64,000 nt of DNA from positions 10,586,811-10,650,810 of the forward strand of contig JAVIAB010000102.1 in NCBI GenBank assembly GCA_032433765.1. The letters are read 5' to 3'. The stretch comes from Megaustenia siamemsis (Eukaryota > Mollusca > Gastropoda > Stylommatophora > Ariophantidae). The notes beneath the pieces were generated by a model, which had not been told where the DNA came from, did not search any database, and was given only the letters and a program-made list of their open reading frames with translations. Below, in pieces: positions 1 to 9,796 of this stretch. Both the position numbers and the translations under genes were made by a program. How positions within the stretch are numbered: position 1 is the first letter of the stretch; every line of letters begins with the position of its first letter.

Positions 1-23
1 ACTGGTTCCCCATAGTTTGTTAT

Positions 24-289
24 AAAAAAAAAAAAAGTAAAGAGCCCCCATCACGCCAAGTGGCGTAGAGGGGGGAATATGGTGTTAGTGATCATAAATT
101 TTACAGATCTTCAGCACGTGATTTTTGGGTTAATGTGGTCAGTATTATGCCAGTGCTGCTTTACTTTCCCAGAAAAAAATCGAGTACACATTAAAGGCTG
201 GGTGAAACCGGAAGCCGTCGGTTGGGATCGAAACCTACCTCTTATCCTTTGTAGTCCAGTTCACTAACCACTGAGCTATCGCGGCTCCT
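24..289 (-). mobile_element. SINE-1, full length, with 12-bp TSD
   Basis: tRNA-headed SINE read on the minus strand. The head has an A-box-like TAGCTCAGTGGTTAG and a B-box-like GGTTTCGATCCC (slightly decayed). The central domain contains ACCCAGCC and a T-run, and the element ends in a T-rich tail, seen as A-run 24-36 on plus. A perfect 12-bp TSD, atagtttgttat, lies at 12-23 and 290-301. It interrupts a LINE-R 3' end that continues on both sides. Confidence 0.93.
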
Positions 290-301
290 ATAGTTTGTTA
301 T

Positions 302-668
302 GCAGGGTTGTTTCTTTGGGCCATATTTGTCTCCTTAGGGTGTTAAGAGTGCTGCAGTCCTGCAGGATATGCTCTGGAGTCTGTCTGGATGCTTCTCAAT
401 CCCATGTTGCAAAATCACTGTGTCCTATCTTATGTAAGTATGCTCTGAGACCACAATGACCTGTTCTGAGTCTAAATATCTTGGTCTGCTCATATATGCA
501 GAGTTTGTTTAAGCTATCATGTTCTGGCTCATATTTTCCATATAGCTCTTTCCATTTTGTTTTCCAAGCTTGTTTCAGGGTTGTCATTATTTCTTTGAGG
601 CTCTGAGGTTGGATTGACTGTTCAAGGCTCCCGCTTGCTTTGCTTATTTGTCTGCTTAGAGAGATCAA
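302..668 (-). pseudogene. LINE-R fragment (end of RNase H region plus Cys-His knuckle)
   Basis: The minus strand encodes a 90-aa open stretch (396-668) with IFRLRTGHCGLRAYLHKIG. After a frameshift come HILQDC and a TLRRQIWP-like motif. The parallel segment at 2740-2960 has HNRLHSHMYTKFK and CTCG...HILQDC, so this is the C-terminus of an RNase H-bearing non-LTR retrotransposon. A SINE-1 insertion separates it from its last codons at 1-11. No intact frame remains. Confidence 0.8.
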
Positions 669-722
669 TAGGAATGTATAGTTTTAATGATGTAATGAAA
701 GTAATTACTACAAAAATACATC

Positions 723-931
723 TGCTTACATCCACCCCATGACTAAAGAAATACATCTCTTCGTCATCTGTCCTTAAAAGGATGTTATATGGGTGTGGAT
801 GAATTGTGTTTAGGTTTTCTGTAAAAGTGTGATATTTGTGTCTTTTGGCCCAATACATCCGACGTCAGCATGACATTTTGAGTACCGTGTTGCCTTCCCT
901 CTTCGATTTCTCCTAACTTGGGTAAAAGAAA
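723..931 (-). mobile_element. HER retroposon, diverged, first part
   Basis: Resembles the better copies at 11934-12286, 39357-39746 and 54189-54549. It shares the cctTAAAAGGAcg and ggcccAAcACATCCGAC blocks. It is split by the SINE-1 at 932-1180 and resumes at 1181. Sense is taken as the strand with the AAGC-type tail at the 3' end. Confidence 0.65.
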
Positions 932-1180
932 AAAGTAAAGAGCCCCGTCACACCACATGGTGTATAGGGAATATGGTGTTAGTGACCATAATTTTTATAG
1001 ATCTTTGGCACATGAATTTTTGGAGTAAAGTGGTTGGTATTACGCCAGTGCCACTTTACTTTCCCAGAAAAAATCTAATATCCATTTAAGGCTGGGTGAA
1101 CCAGGAAGCCGTTGATCAGGATCGAACCCGACCTCTTGTCCTTTGTAGTCCAGTTCACTAACCACTGAGATATCACTGTT
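932..1180 (-). mobile_element. SINE-1, older copy inside HER
   Basis: Same architecture as 24-289 on the minus strand, with more substitutions. The head ends around 1180 (tcactaaccactgaga on plus) and the tail lies at 932-945. Flanks near cctaacttgg and cctctcttgg could be a decayed TSD of about 10 bp. Confidence 0.88.
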
Positions 1181-1354
1181 CTGTCCTCTCTTGGATAGAC
1201 AAGATTATTAGTCTATTTCTAGAGGCACCACAAAGTGGTGATGTAGGATCTGAATGGTTATGGTTCTGATTATGAATCCTGGCGCAAGCCATCAGCTATG
1301 AGTTGTTAACACTCTGCTGCCCTGAGATGCCTTGTCTCTACTGGAATGAATGTT
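1181..1354 (-). mobile_element. HER retroposon, diverged, second part
   Basis: Continuation of 723-931 beyond the SINE-1 insertion. The stretch with cctggcgcaagccatcagct matches the conserved middle of the other HER copies. Confidence 0.65.
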
Positions 1355-1366
1355 GAGTGAGTGATT

Positions 1367-1568
1367 CTTCTTCTTTTCTCTTTTCACTGATATCTAAAAG
1401 GTGTCGTGGTTTATATCATTTGTTGTTCTTGAGCTGCTCGAACTGTTTGAATTAGTGATTTTCCTTTCTTGTTACATGTCTCTATCACTGCATCTATCCA
1501 TCTTCTTCTGGGTCTTCCTCTTGGTCTTTTTCCATGCATTCTCGAGGAGAACGCCCTTGATGATGATG
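1367..1568 (-). mobile_element. LINE-F 3'-end unit with 12-bp TSD
   Basis: The minus strand encodes a basic GKRPRGRP-type tail followed by a RRRWIDAV-type motif, a common C-terminus of non-LTR RT proteins. It ends in a (GAA)n tail, seen as ttcttcttc on plus. A perfect TSD gagtgagtgatt lies at 1355-1366 and 1569-1580, so the element is only about 200 bp. Its 5' boundary falls at the same point as the copies at about 27617 and 61975. Confidence 0.82.
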
Positions 1569-1830
1569 GAGTGAGTGATTAACTGGGATAAAAGCAAGGG
1601 AGGGAACGAGAAAGAACGCAAATGCAAGTTAAAAAGAATGGTTATGTGGGAAGTTAACGTTAGGATTGATAAACATCTGTAGAGTCTGAAAGTTATGAAT
1701 AGATTTGGTCATCTATGTCAGCAGGTGTTGTACTTGATGATGATGGTGCCTTGCCTCCAAAAATACGTATGAAAACACAGATTGAATTTGGTACCAACTG
1801 GGGTAGGAAAGACTCTTTAGTCTTGTGAGA
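1569..1830. other. Mostly unassigned; weak LINE-A tail near 1700-1745
   Basis: The stretch ending gtacttgatgatgatgg around 1700-1745 resembles the 3' terminus of LINE-A (compare 13690-13735). The rest shows nothing I can assign. Confidence 0.4.
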
Positions 1831-2029
1831 GTTGTCCTAGGAGAGACATCAAAGACTACAGATAACTTCTGCCTTACAGAGATATCAACAAAAACTGATT
1901 GTTGTCCTAGGAGAGACATCAAAGACTACAGATAACTTCTGCCATACAGAGATATCAACAAAAACTGATTGTTGTCCTAGGAGAGACATCAAAGACTACA
2001 GATAACTTCTGCCTTACAGAGATATCAAC
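1831..2029. repeat. 70-bp tandem repeat, ~2.9 copies
   Basis: The unit starts gttgtcctaggagagacatc at 1831, 1901 and 1971. Units are nearly identical; one has an A for T in gccTtacag. The same array is in copy B at 31349-31547. Confidence 0.95.
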
Positions 2030-2369
2030 CCAAAGGAGTCCAGATATGTGCACACTGGAGTTGGATTTGGAGCACAAGGTGCAAAATACAATGCAACAGA
2101 ATTTGATAAGGGAATGGTCTACACAGCTGTTTGTTTTCAACTCAAAGTGGTATTTTTGTTTTAATCTTCGTCACTTTTTTTTCAGCGTTTATTGTTTAAG
2201 ATGTCCAGAATTTGGTTTCGTTCCCCTAATTTTTAAAATCGATATTTTATGGTTGTGGTTTCAATTCCTGTGATCACGTGCACAAAATTTAAAGTGTTTT
2301 AGCTACAGTCAATATTTATGTACACTAGGGCTATGAATAAAACAGCAACAGGGAAATATTGTCACAATT
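2030..2369. other. Unassigned single-copy-like stretch
   Basis: There is an open stretch of about 40 codons on plus around 2034-2160, but no convincing splice signals or recognisable domain. It lies between the 70-bp array and a LINE-R fragment. I see nothing else. Confidence 0.3.
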
Positions 2370-3010
2370 ATGATGCCGATATCCAAACTAATGAGGTTGA
2401 CAATAGAACTGCTGAACAGTAATCTTAGCCCACAGCCTATAGTGTTTTTGACAGTTGCGAGATCAGTACTCAAGGCACTACAATCTAGAAAATTGCCACA
2501 TCTGCAGACCTTATTGACTGAACTCTGCAAGCACCACAGGGTTGCCCTGCAGTGGATCCCATCTTACTATGGAATACCAGGAAATGAGAAAGCAGATCAG
2601 TTGACAAAGGAAGGTTTAACAGGCACACAACTAGATGCACCGGTTACATACCATCATAAGAAACAGATAATCAAATCAATCAGAGGACCACAAGCCCCAA
2701 ATCAGAATGCCTTTCATAATATGAATAGATATGAACAAGTTATCATTATACGCCTCAGAACAGGACACAATCGACTCCATAGTCACATGTATACAAAATT
2801 CAAGATAGCCACCTCAACTACTTGTACATGTGGACATGCGCCCCAGACTGTGCTAAACACATACTTCAAGACTGCACTGAATATAGTAGACTGAGGAAAA
2901 TCCATTGGCCCATAGATACAACACTACAGATAAAACTATATGGGCCACTGCAAGAATTACAAAAGACAGTAAAATTTATACAGGAAACGACATTGCTGAT
3001 ATAGACAATA
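2370..3010 (+). pseudogene. LINE-R: RNase H domain and C-terminal knuckle
   Basis: The plus strand encodes the second half of an RNase H domain: an FLT-ARSVLKAL strand, VALQWIPSYYGIPGNEKADQL, then a linker and CTCGHAPQT...HILQDC. The reading frame is 174 aa (2370-2894) and continues after one frameshift near 2830-2890 to a stop at about 3004. The residue that is usually the catalytic Asp in the FLTD/S motif reads Val here, while the last Asp (in EKADQL) is kept. RNase H would remove RNA from the cDNA hybrid. This copy is 5'-truncated, frameshifted and missing a catalytic residue. Confidence 0.85.
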
Positions 3011-3140
3011 CTTCGAGCGAACGAAAGATAGATGGATGGATGGAATAAATAAATGCATATGAATGACCGATAGTTTAGTGGTTGATACTCATAACTAAAG
3101 GATTAACAATAAGCAAATCTAAGAGTTTTTGGGCCCATAA
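3011..3140. other. LINE-R 3' tail and possible tRNA-like remnant
   Basis: A gatggatggatgg microsatellite tail follows the LINE-R stop. A TAGTTTAGTGGTT motif at about 3070 resembles an A-box of a tRNA-derived SINE, but no good B-box follows, so this is weak. Confidence 0.3.
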
Positions 3141-3175
3141 TATTACATTGTTAGCCACAAATGTTTTTTGCATCA

Positions 3176-3940
3176 TCAGTGCCCTCCGGAGAGAAGTGAC
3201 GTGGATCTGTGTTTGTCGAAGTCTTGTGTTCTTCCCACATCTCGGAGGGCATTGATGATGTCCGCCCGATCCATTGGTTGCCCGTCCTCAACGACAGCGC
3301 AGCTAGCCAACCTGTCCGCTCTTTCATTTCCCCGTACTCCCGCATGTCCAGGGACATAGACAAAGGTGACCTTACATATTTTGGATTTCTGCAACGACTC
3401 TACCCATTGCATGCGTACAGAGCCCGCCTCCACTTTTTTTATCATGCTCATCGAATCACTCAGTATACATGCGTGGGTGTAGTCTTGTGACTCTAACCAT
3501 TTGAATGCCTTGGTCACTGCCATCTCCTCCATTGTCATGCTACTCGTGATCATGACGTATGCACTGACTATTCTGCCTGCCGCGCGTGCTGTAAATGCAC
3601 ATGCACTTATTTCGTGTCGTCTTACAGATCCGTCTGTATAGATGACTGCATCTTTCTCATCGGTGTTATCGCAGATAAGACCGTTGACCTCGGCATTAAC
3701 CACGACCGGGTTGTGTTCCCTACTTTTCCTGTTGAGTGTGACAATACACGAGAAAGTCCCCTTGAATGACGTAGGCACCGGTATCCACTCCTCACCAACG
3801 CAGATATTGGTAAGCCCACAGACCTGTTTGATGACATCTTCTGCTCGGTCCACCCATGATTTGCCTCTTTTAAGCCTGGCACCTTTCTCTGTGTTGAGCA
3901 CGTGGTGCAATGGATGCTCTGTATCTGTACTAATCTTCAG
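3176..3940 (-). pseudogene. LINE-J RNase H domain (copy A)
   Basis: Open frame of about 250 codons on minus. The catalytic tetrad of RNase H is visible in order: D in IYTDGSV, E in MTMEEMAV, D in ILSDSMS and D in GNERADRLA. A VPGHAGVRGNERAD loop precedes the last Asp. The domain is in the same frame as the RT upstream and is separated from it only by one in-frame TAA at 3941-3943. The annotated open stretch begins with a TTG codon rather than ATG, so no independent start is implied. Confidence 0.88.
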
Positions 3941-5050
3941 TTATGCTCGTACTCTCCAGATCTTGATTCTGTCATCCATGGTTGGAAAGTCAAGAAGATA
4001 CCTCATTGCTACACAGGGAGTGTCCCTCGTACGTCCCAGGATAATGCGCATGACTTCATTTTGTATTTTCTCCAGCCTATCAATTTGAGTCGTACTGACA
4101 GTAAGAATTGCCATTGCATACTCGATTGGTTCGAGGACTAATCCCTGGAACTGAAGAGTAAGTAGCCTCTGCTCGTTGTTGGCAGCTGCCATGACCTTCA
4201 AGGCGACTAATCCTTTGCGGGATTTTGTTATCACATGGTCGACGTGGTCCCGAAAACACAGGCTGCTATCAAACTTAACTCCGAGGTATGTCATCAACTT
4301 GTCCCTGGTCACCTCATCAGCTCCCATTCGTACTACCGGTGTGGTCGTATTAACGATATGATTGTTAAGGGAGAACCATGAAACTGATGCTTTATTAGGA
4401 TTAACCAAGGCACCTGAAACTCCACACCAGGAAGAAATGCGATCGAGTTCGTCCTGCATTGTGGAGGCGATTCCCTGTCGATATACCAGAATATCATCAG
4501 CAAAAGTCATAGTTCTTCCCCTCCCATCCAGCTGTTGGGCCGTGATCGTTATTGTGTACATGTTAAATAGAATTGGTGACAATGGTGAGCCTTGTGGCAG
4601 CCCTGGACAAATGGATATTGGCTCGGAAGACCAACTTCCACATCTGAGTATCACCTTCCTCTGAAACAGTGCCGCGGCGATCCATCTAATGAGGAAGGGG
4701 TGCATCGCCAGTTTGAGGAGCATATGCATGAGATATTCGAATGGTACCCTGTTGTATGCATCCTCCAGATCTATAGCAGTAGCACATGTCTCCTCTCATC
4801 TGTGGAAGCCTTCGAAGACGTCATAGGCCAAGACTGCCGCATTGAGCAATATCTCTTTGTTATATCTGTAACCTCCGAGTGTGGGTGGGAATACGCGTTT
4901 CTGTTTAAGGCAACAGGTGAGGACACGGGCAACTGTTTTATCCAGCAGCTTGCCCGCAGTGTTCTGCATTGTGATGATTCTGTAGGCACTGATCTGAGAA
5001 TGGTCCTTGTTTGGCTTCGGTAGCGGCAGTAAGTAGCTGTGTAGCCACTC
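3941..5050 (-). pseudogene. LINE-J reverse transcriptase palm/thumb (copy A)
   Basis: RT motif A is seen as AIDLEDAYNRVP, motif B as GLPQGSPLSPILFNMY and motif C as FADD. The longest clean stretch is 262 aa (3941-4729). The same frame extends upstream to about 5050 through one in-frame TGA near 4797, just before motif A. The thumb ends with a CVAMRYLLDFPTM-type block. RT motifs are intact but the frame is closed by stops, so the copy is non-functional as read. Confidence 0.88.
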
Positions 5051-5672
5051 CGAATACTGGCATTAAACTCATTGGCCAGTTTTGTCAAGTCGTCGTCAGA
5101 TAAATCGCCTATGTCATCGTACCGAAGACCATCTGGACCAGGAGCAGTGTTGTGTGACCCTTTAAGTGTCATGCGAATGGTATCGGTTGTGATTGTGAGA
5201 TCTTCTTCCAGCCCTACATCCTTGCACAATTTTGACAGCGATCCCCGTATCCTCATTCTTACAGCCTCATTTTTTTGGTCCGTCTGCTCAATGTAGCGGG
5301 CAAGCAGGGCCTTCCCTTTGCTCTCATCAGATTTGTGCCATATCTGGCCTGTGCTCTGAAAGTCTGGTATACTCTGTGTCGTGTTGTGCCATTCATGCAC
5401 TGATGAAGGCGCCAGAATGTGGCGAGCGATTTTTCTGAACACACTTTTTTACAAAAGTCATCCCATTTGGCATCCTTAGCCTTCTTAGCGCCTAGTTTAA
5501 AGTGCATCATTTTTTGTTCGACTTTTATTTTGAGACGCTTCAAGAGCTCAGGTTGTGTTCTTCCATTCCTTCTGGCTTTCTGCCATGTCTTGGCCGTTTG
5601 TCTCTTGCTCCGCCAAGCTTCCTCGACAACTACATTCCACCAGGGTGGCTGTGTCCCACGCAGACATATCAA
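4771..5672 (-). pseudogene. LINE-J connector and RT fingers (copy A, extra frameshift)
   Basis: Minus strand 5259-5672 carries PPWWNVVVEEAWRSKR and a basic linker. 4771-5442 carries the finger motif APGPDGLRYDDIG. In copy A the two lie in different frames because one C is missing near 5370. In copy B the same region is a single 300-aa frame (34289-35191). A second frameshift near 5045, common to both copies, separates the fingers from the palm. Confidence 0.85.
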
Positions 5673-6000
5673 CCTCAGCTGCCATCATATTATTGCGCAC
5701 AAGGATGGCCTGCCCAAGGTGTCGTCTATTGTAAAAACAATGAAAGCCAGGGGTACTTACTGTCCTGTCACCAAGAAGAGTTTCTTGCAAAACCATTACA
5801 TCGGCGCCGCACAGTAGCTTATCAAGAATGGGCCGTCGTTGATTAATGGACCCACAATTCCAATAAGTAACGCGCACGTACTTTAGGCCTAGCCTCTCAC
5901 ACTTCGACAGTTTAATGCCACCACGCTTGCCCTGTCCTGTTTTCCTTCTTCGATGATGTCGTTTGGGCTGCATCTGAATACATACACTTACCGTCGTCAT
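5548..6000 (-). pseudogene. LINE-J endonuclease N-terminal part (copy A)
   Basis: A 150-aa open frame starting at an ATG. A basic N-terminus is followed by TYWNCGSINQRRPILDKLL and VMVLQETLL, the first strands of an exonuclease-endonuclease-phosphatase fold with its catalytic Glu in QET. The later Asp/His motifs (GDFN, SDH) are absent, so about half the domain is deleted. An element of this type nicks target DNA for target-primed reverse transcription; this copy could not. Confidence 0.82.
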
Positions 6001-6410
6001 TGATTATTTTGTCGCTGAACGTCGATGCTGTGGATGGTCAAGACTCACGTGCACTTAATCAGTCGCACGGTTCAGAACTCCAGTAAATATCTCTTCAGCA
6101 CGCGGATACACTGAGTGCCTTTCACAAATTAAATGAATTACGCGTTCAATATTGCAATCAACAACAAGGATGAGTATAAGTGATTAAATAAGGAAATTGT
6201 AACAAAATGCAATGAATCAAAAGAAGCAACGAGATTTACATCAAATAGAAAGCGCGTGCAATCACATAATCCCTTAAAATATCAATAAAAGCAAACAAAT
6301 AAATAGAAAAGTTCACTGGAAATCAGCACTTATCTGTGAGTCCTCTGAAAAAGCCAGCGAACAGTGCGCCATATTCCCCGGAAGTCTCCTGAAAAACGAC
6401 TTGTGCTACA

Positions 6411-6885
6411 AGACTGTGTTATAGAGGTGAGAAAGAGAGGTCATCGGTGCTATATAGAGCCAATTCTGACCTATGAAAGCGAATCATGGACAGTAGACAA
6501 ACAAATGAAATGATAATTTAGAGGCCACAGATATGGGATTTCTCAGAAGAATATTGAAAGTTTCCTAGACAGCTAAAAAGATCAATGCGGAAATTCTCAA
6601 GAGGCCAACACATAAAGGGAGCTCATAAAAACATCAGAAAGAAACAATCAACATTTTTTTCGGGTACACCATGAGAAGAGGAAATTTGGAATACTTGGTT
6701 ACAACTGGGAAAATACATGGAACGAGAGATCGCGGACGACAAAGAGAGAAGGTACTAGATTACTTGATGTCACGGGATAGAAATATAGTTAGCAACATAA
6801 TTGATACGATGCACTGTGGATAAAAAATTGTGGAAGGACACGATCGCCTACGCCAACCGGTATGGCACATGATGATTACATATAA
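6411..6885 (+). pseudogene. LINE-G 3' part, heavily decayed
   Basis: The plus strand carries remnants of EPILTY-SESWTVDKQMK, GFLRRILKV and LEYLVTTGKI, then ...CGRTRSPTPTGMA and an atgatgatt tail. It matches the better minus-strand copy at 7935-8736. Several stops and frameshifts are present. Confidence 0.75.
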
Positions 6886-6959
6886 TTTAAATATTCTCCT
6901 TTTTCATCTCATAACCCCAGGGGTCGTTGGGGTGTCACTGACAAACGTCATCATCCTTC

Positions 6960-7062
6960 TACATTTCTCTCTATATTCATTCAACTGAAACAGACAGCTG
7001 CCTTCATAAGAGAGTCCAGAATCCTAGTCTGAATGAGCCATGATCGCAGAAGAAGAATTTTC
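6960..7062 (+). mobile_element. LINE-R extreme 3' end
   Basis: Encodes LKQTAAFIRESRILV then a stop, followed by agccatgatcgcagaagaagaa, matching the LINE-R termini at 42400 and 45100. It forms the left part of a composite also found at 45385-45445. Confidence 0.78.
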
Positions 7063-7200
7063 ATGAATTTTTTTTGGACTCTGCGAAGTCGAGGCCTGTC
7101 CATTCTTTGATGCTATCGTCCCATCTCTTTTTTCAGCTTGTCTCCTCTTCTCGTTCATTTCACAGTTCCTTCTGTAATATCGTCTTTGCTATGTCTCTGA
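7063..7200 (-). pseudogene. LINE-K C-terminal fragment
   Basis: The minus strand encodes a K-RWDDSIKEWTGLDFAES motif, a widespread C-terminus of RT proteins in animals. It is sandwiched between a LINE-R end and a headless SINE-1, with the same junctions as at 45440-45570. Confidence 0.8.
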
Positions 7201-7430
7201 CACAAAGGACAAGAGGTAGGGTTCGACCCCGACCGCTTCCGGGTTCACCCAGCCTTTAATGGGTATCGGATTTTTTTTTCTGGGAAAGTAAAGCGGCACG
7301 GGCGTAATACCGACCACATTACCCCAAAACTCATGTGCCGAAGGTCTGTAAAATATATGGTCACTAACACCATATTCCCTATACGCCACTTGGCGTGATG
7401 GGGTGATGGTGGACTTTACTTTACTGCTGT
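7201..7430 (+). mobile_element. SINE-1 lacking its 5' head, fused to LINE-K
   Basis: Starts in the sequence acaaaggacaagaggtaggg, just upstream of the B-box, so the A-box is missing. The body and tail are otherwise normal, ending ctatacgccacttggcgtga and then T-rich. The tail differs from copy B by several bases. Confidence 0.88.
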
Positions 7431-7934
7431 CACATTCTCTGACATCGAAACGCCTGGCTAAACCATTTCCATCTCCACGGCTTTTATTTATTCTGTAAAT
7501 CCACTCTAAGTGTCCATGGTTCGCTGACGTGAACTGATATAACGAATGTATCTTATCAGTTTCATTTTAAAGCCAAAAGTGGCATTCTTATATTCCCAAA
7601 TAGACTACCCAGCTTTGCGAGGGTGCTCTATTATTCATGGAACCAGTTTCATTGCAATCAGGAATTCTCCTTATCGCTCCTACACTGTCAAAGCATTTCC
7701 AAATTGCATCGGTAAATTCCGTTGACTAGGCCGCTCCGTGCACGTCCTACTCGACTGCACATGCGATGATTTCGAACTCTTAGTAGTTTGTTGCAACAGG
7801 CGTGGCAGTGTAACAGTGGCTCTTTTCTTTTCTCCCGCAACGTGTGTGCCTCGGTAACCATTAGGGGAGGGCTGCTGTAGTTAACGTGATTCTAACCGAT
7901 ATTTCACGCTTTAACCTTTATCGTTTGACAAATG
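7431..7934. other. No recognisable element
   Basis: Single-copy-like apart from copy B (36945-37450). Rich in small indels relative to B, for example ggcagtgtaacag against ggcaggtaacag. No ORF or RNA gene supported. Confidence 0.5.
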
Positions 7935-8736
7935 GCCATTATCGCATGCCATACCGGCTGGCGTAGGCGATCATGTCCTTCCACACTTTTCTATCCACAG
8001 TGCATCGTATCAATTCTGTTGTTGACTGCTTTCCATTCCGTGACATCAAGTAATCTAGTATCTTCTCTTTCTGCAGTCCGCGGTCTCTTTCCCTGTATTT
8101 TGCCAGTTGTAACCAAGTATTCCAACTTTCCTCTTCTCATGGTGTGCCCGAAAAAAAATGTTGATTGTTTCTTTCTGGTGTATTTTAGGAGCTCCCTTTT
8201 TGGCATTGGCCTTTTTGAGAATGTCCTCATTGGTCTTTTTAGCTGTCCAGGGAACTTTCAACATTCTTCTGAGAAATCCCATCTCTGTGGCCTCTAATCG
8301 TCTTTTCATTTGTTTTGTCTACTGTCCTGATGATTCGCTTCCATAGGTCAGAATTGGCTCCATATAGCACCAATGAGCTCCAATTCTCACTTCTATTGAC
8401 ATAGACTTGTTCAATAAGACGTTTTTAATTTTCTGAAATGCTGTTTTGGCCTGAGCTATTCTGCTTTTAATTTCTGTGGTGCATCTTCCATCTGATGTTA
8501 TTATTGTGCCCAAGTATTTGACGCGTTGCACTTTGTTTCAGACTTGTCCTGTTTATTATATGCTGCATGAAGGTGATGATTGTTTCTTCGATATGACCAT
8601 TACTTCTATTTTCTTACTATTCAGAGTGATAACTTTTTTGTGTGTGTTCTTTTTACTATTGGTCCTAAGTATATAAATGTATCAACTTTTTCTAGATCTT
8701 TTCCATTTAGTTCAATCTTGCAACAATATCCGTAGG
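7935..8736 (-). pseudogene. LINE-G RT thumb/C-terminal part (copy A)
   Basis: The minus strand reads YLGTIITSDGRCTTEIKSRIA, a leucine/lysine segment, RLEATEMGFLRRMLKVPW, then a FFxGHTMRRGKLEYLVTTGKI tail and a CATCAT-type terminus. It is broken over several frames. Copy B joins two of the pieces into a 126-aa frame (37702-38082), which implies extra indels in A. Confidence 0.85.
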
Positions 8737-8751
8737 GTTGTTGGTCATTAT

Positions 8752-8900
8752 ATCGACCTTTCAAGTCGTAGTCGGCCCATAGGTCATAGACTCAGATACT
8801 CTTTCCATGTTTAGAAATTTTCTTTCTAGCAGTCTCAATCCTTGCAAACATCTTTATCAAATCTCGCCATTTGCCTCTGTTCTGTGCAAGCATCTCGATC
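8752..8900 (-). mobile_element. LINE-B 3' end, cut by the assembly gap
   Basis: After the target sequence gttgttggtcattat (8737-8751) comes the LINE-B terminus, atcgacctttcaag and cggcccatagg on plus, then the AQNRxxWRDLIK-type region. It is truncated by Ns. In copy B the same insertion is complete at 38264-38775. Confidence 0.85.
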
Positions 8901-9000
8901 NNNNNNNNNNNNNNNNNNNNNNNNNNNNNNNNNNNNNNNNNNNNNNNNNNNNNNNNNNNNNNNNNNNNNNNNNNNNNNNNNNNNNNNNNNNNNNNNNNNN
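8901..9000. other. Assembly gap (100 N)
   Basis: Exactly 100 N, the conventional length for a gap of unknown size. Sequence right of it (9001 onward) does not continue the LINE-B sequence that follows this point in copy B. Confidence 0.99.
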
Positions 9001-9796
9001 CCTCAACAGAAAGTCCCCATCTGATGAATGCAACATTGTCTATTGGTCGTTTCAAATCTAAATGTTCACGATTAACATGAAATATCCCTCTTTCCTGCAC
9101 TTACAAACTTGATTTTTGCATCTGGTCTTGTTTTTCCAGGTCCCACCGATTTCACAAAATTTAATGATGTAGGAAAGTATGCTTCATCATGAAGCAGCAC
9201 GTTCCTTTGATATCAGTGAATTTACGGATCTTTTTGCTCCTGGAGAAAATAATTTACCGTACATTAATGGAAATCAGCTTCTCGCATAGGCGTCTCTACA
9301 CAACTTGAAAGTTGGAGGCGTTTATCAACTGTTTACTTTCTATTGTTTACTTTCTTTAAAATACTATGAGAATGTCAATGTTATAGCCTTTACAGACGGT
9401 CTAAAACAAATCAGCGTATAAACAGTTCCATTAATGAAAACTATTTAAACAATATACAACAAAGAATACATTTAAAAAAATTAATTATCCGTTGCGAGCG
9501 ATAACGAGCATGACATATCAAGCAAAGTTATTGTTTATGGGTACGCATGTGACTAAAGAGTCCGATGTAAGCACGGGATCCTCTTCACTGTAAAGAGCTA
9601 CATTGTTTGTTTTATGTCTTTCCATGTGACTTTCATTATTTTACGTAAACAAGACATATGAAAGTGATTTAGTTTCTTTGCATGCCTGCAGTACACATAT
9701 CAAGAATCTTTACATTTTCAAAACGTTATCAACTTTAGCTAAAGATTGATCATGCGGACATATAAAAACGTCCATTATTACTTCATTTATTCTGAA
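9001..9796. other. Unassigned
   Basis: AT-rich. A short open stretch on minus at 9001-9100 has no recognisable domain. The 3' flank of the transposase lies here, but I could not find a terminal inverted repeat by eye. Confidence 0.4.

Larger units (their letters stand above)
3141..6410 (-). mobile_element. LINE-J: endonuclease-RT-RNase H non-LTR element (copy A)
   Basis: The minus strand reads, in order, an endonuclease N-half (5548-6000), a connector and RT fingers (4771-5672), an RT palm and thumb (3941-~5050) and RNase H (3176-3910). RNase H after the RT fits the Jockey/I/R1-like groups; I cannot place the clade exactly. About the C-terminal half of the endonuclease is missing, because the frame runs from the early endonuclease straight to the PWW...AW-KR connector typical of the region before the RT. 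The stretch 6001-6410 is probably 5' UTR. Ends are approximate. Confidence 0.85.
1..8900. repeat. Copy A of a ~8.9-kb duplicated segment
   Basis: This block is repeated at 29519-38412 with the same element order. The coordinate offset is 29518 at the left and drifts by only a few bases to the right. From 1 to about 7400 I see essentially two single-base differences: one C missing in A near 5370, and one A missing near 6420. From about 7400 onward there are many homopolymer-type indels. The block runs off the left window edge and ends exactly at an N gap. This is most likely an unmerged overlap or haplotypic duplicate, though a true recent duplication is possible. Confidence 0.93.

Noticed and set aside
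2034..2160. Possible coding exon (about 40 open codons)
   Set aside because: There is no GT donor at a sensible place, no recognised domain, and a 40-codon open stretch is not rare by chance.
3642..4088. 148-aa plus ORF and other plus ORFs within 3176-6000
   Set aside because: Antisense shadows of LINE-J.
3176..6000. Retroviral or LTR element
   Set aside because: No LTRs, protease, integrase or gag motifs. The domain order endonuclease-RT-RNase H is that of a non-LTR element.
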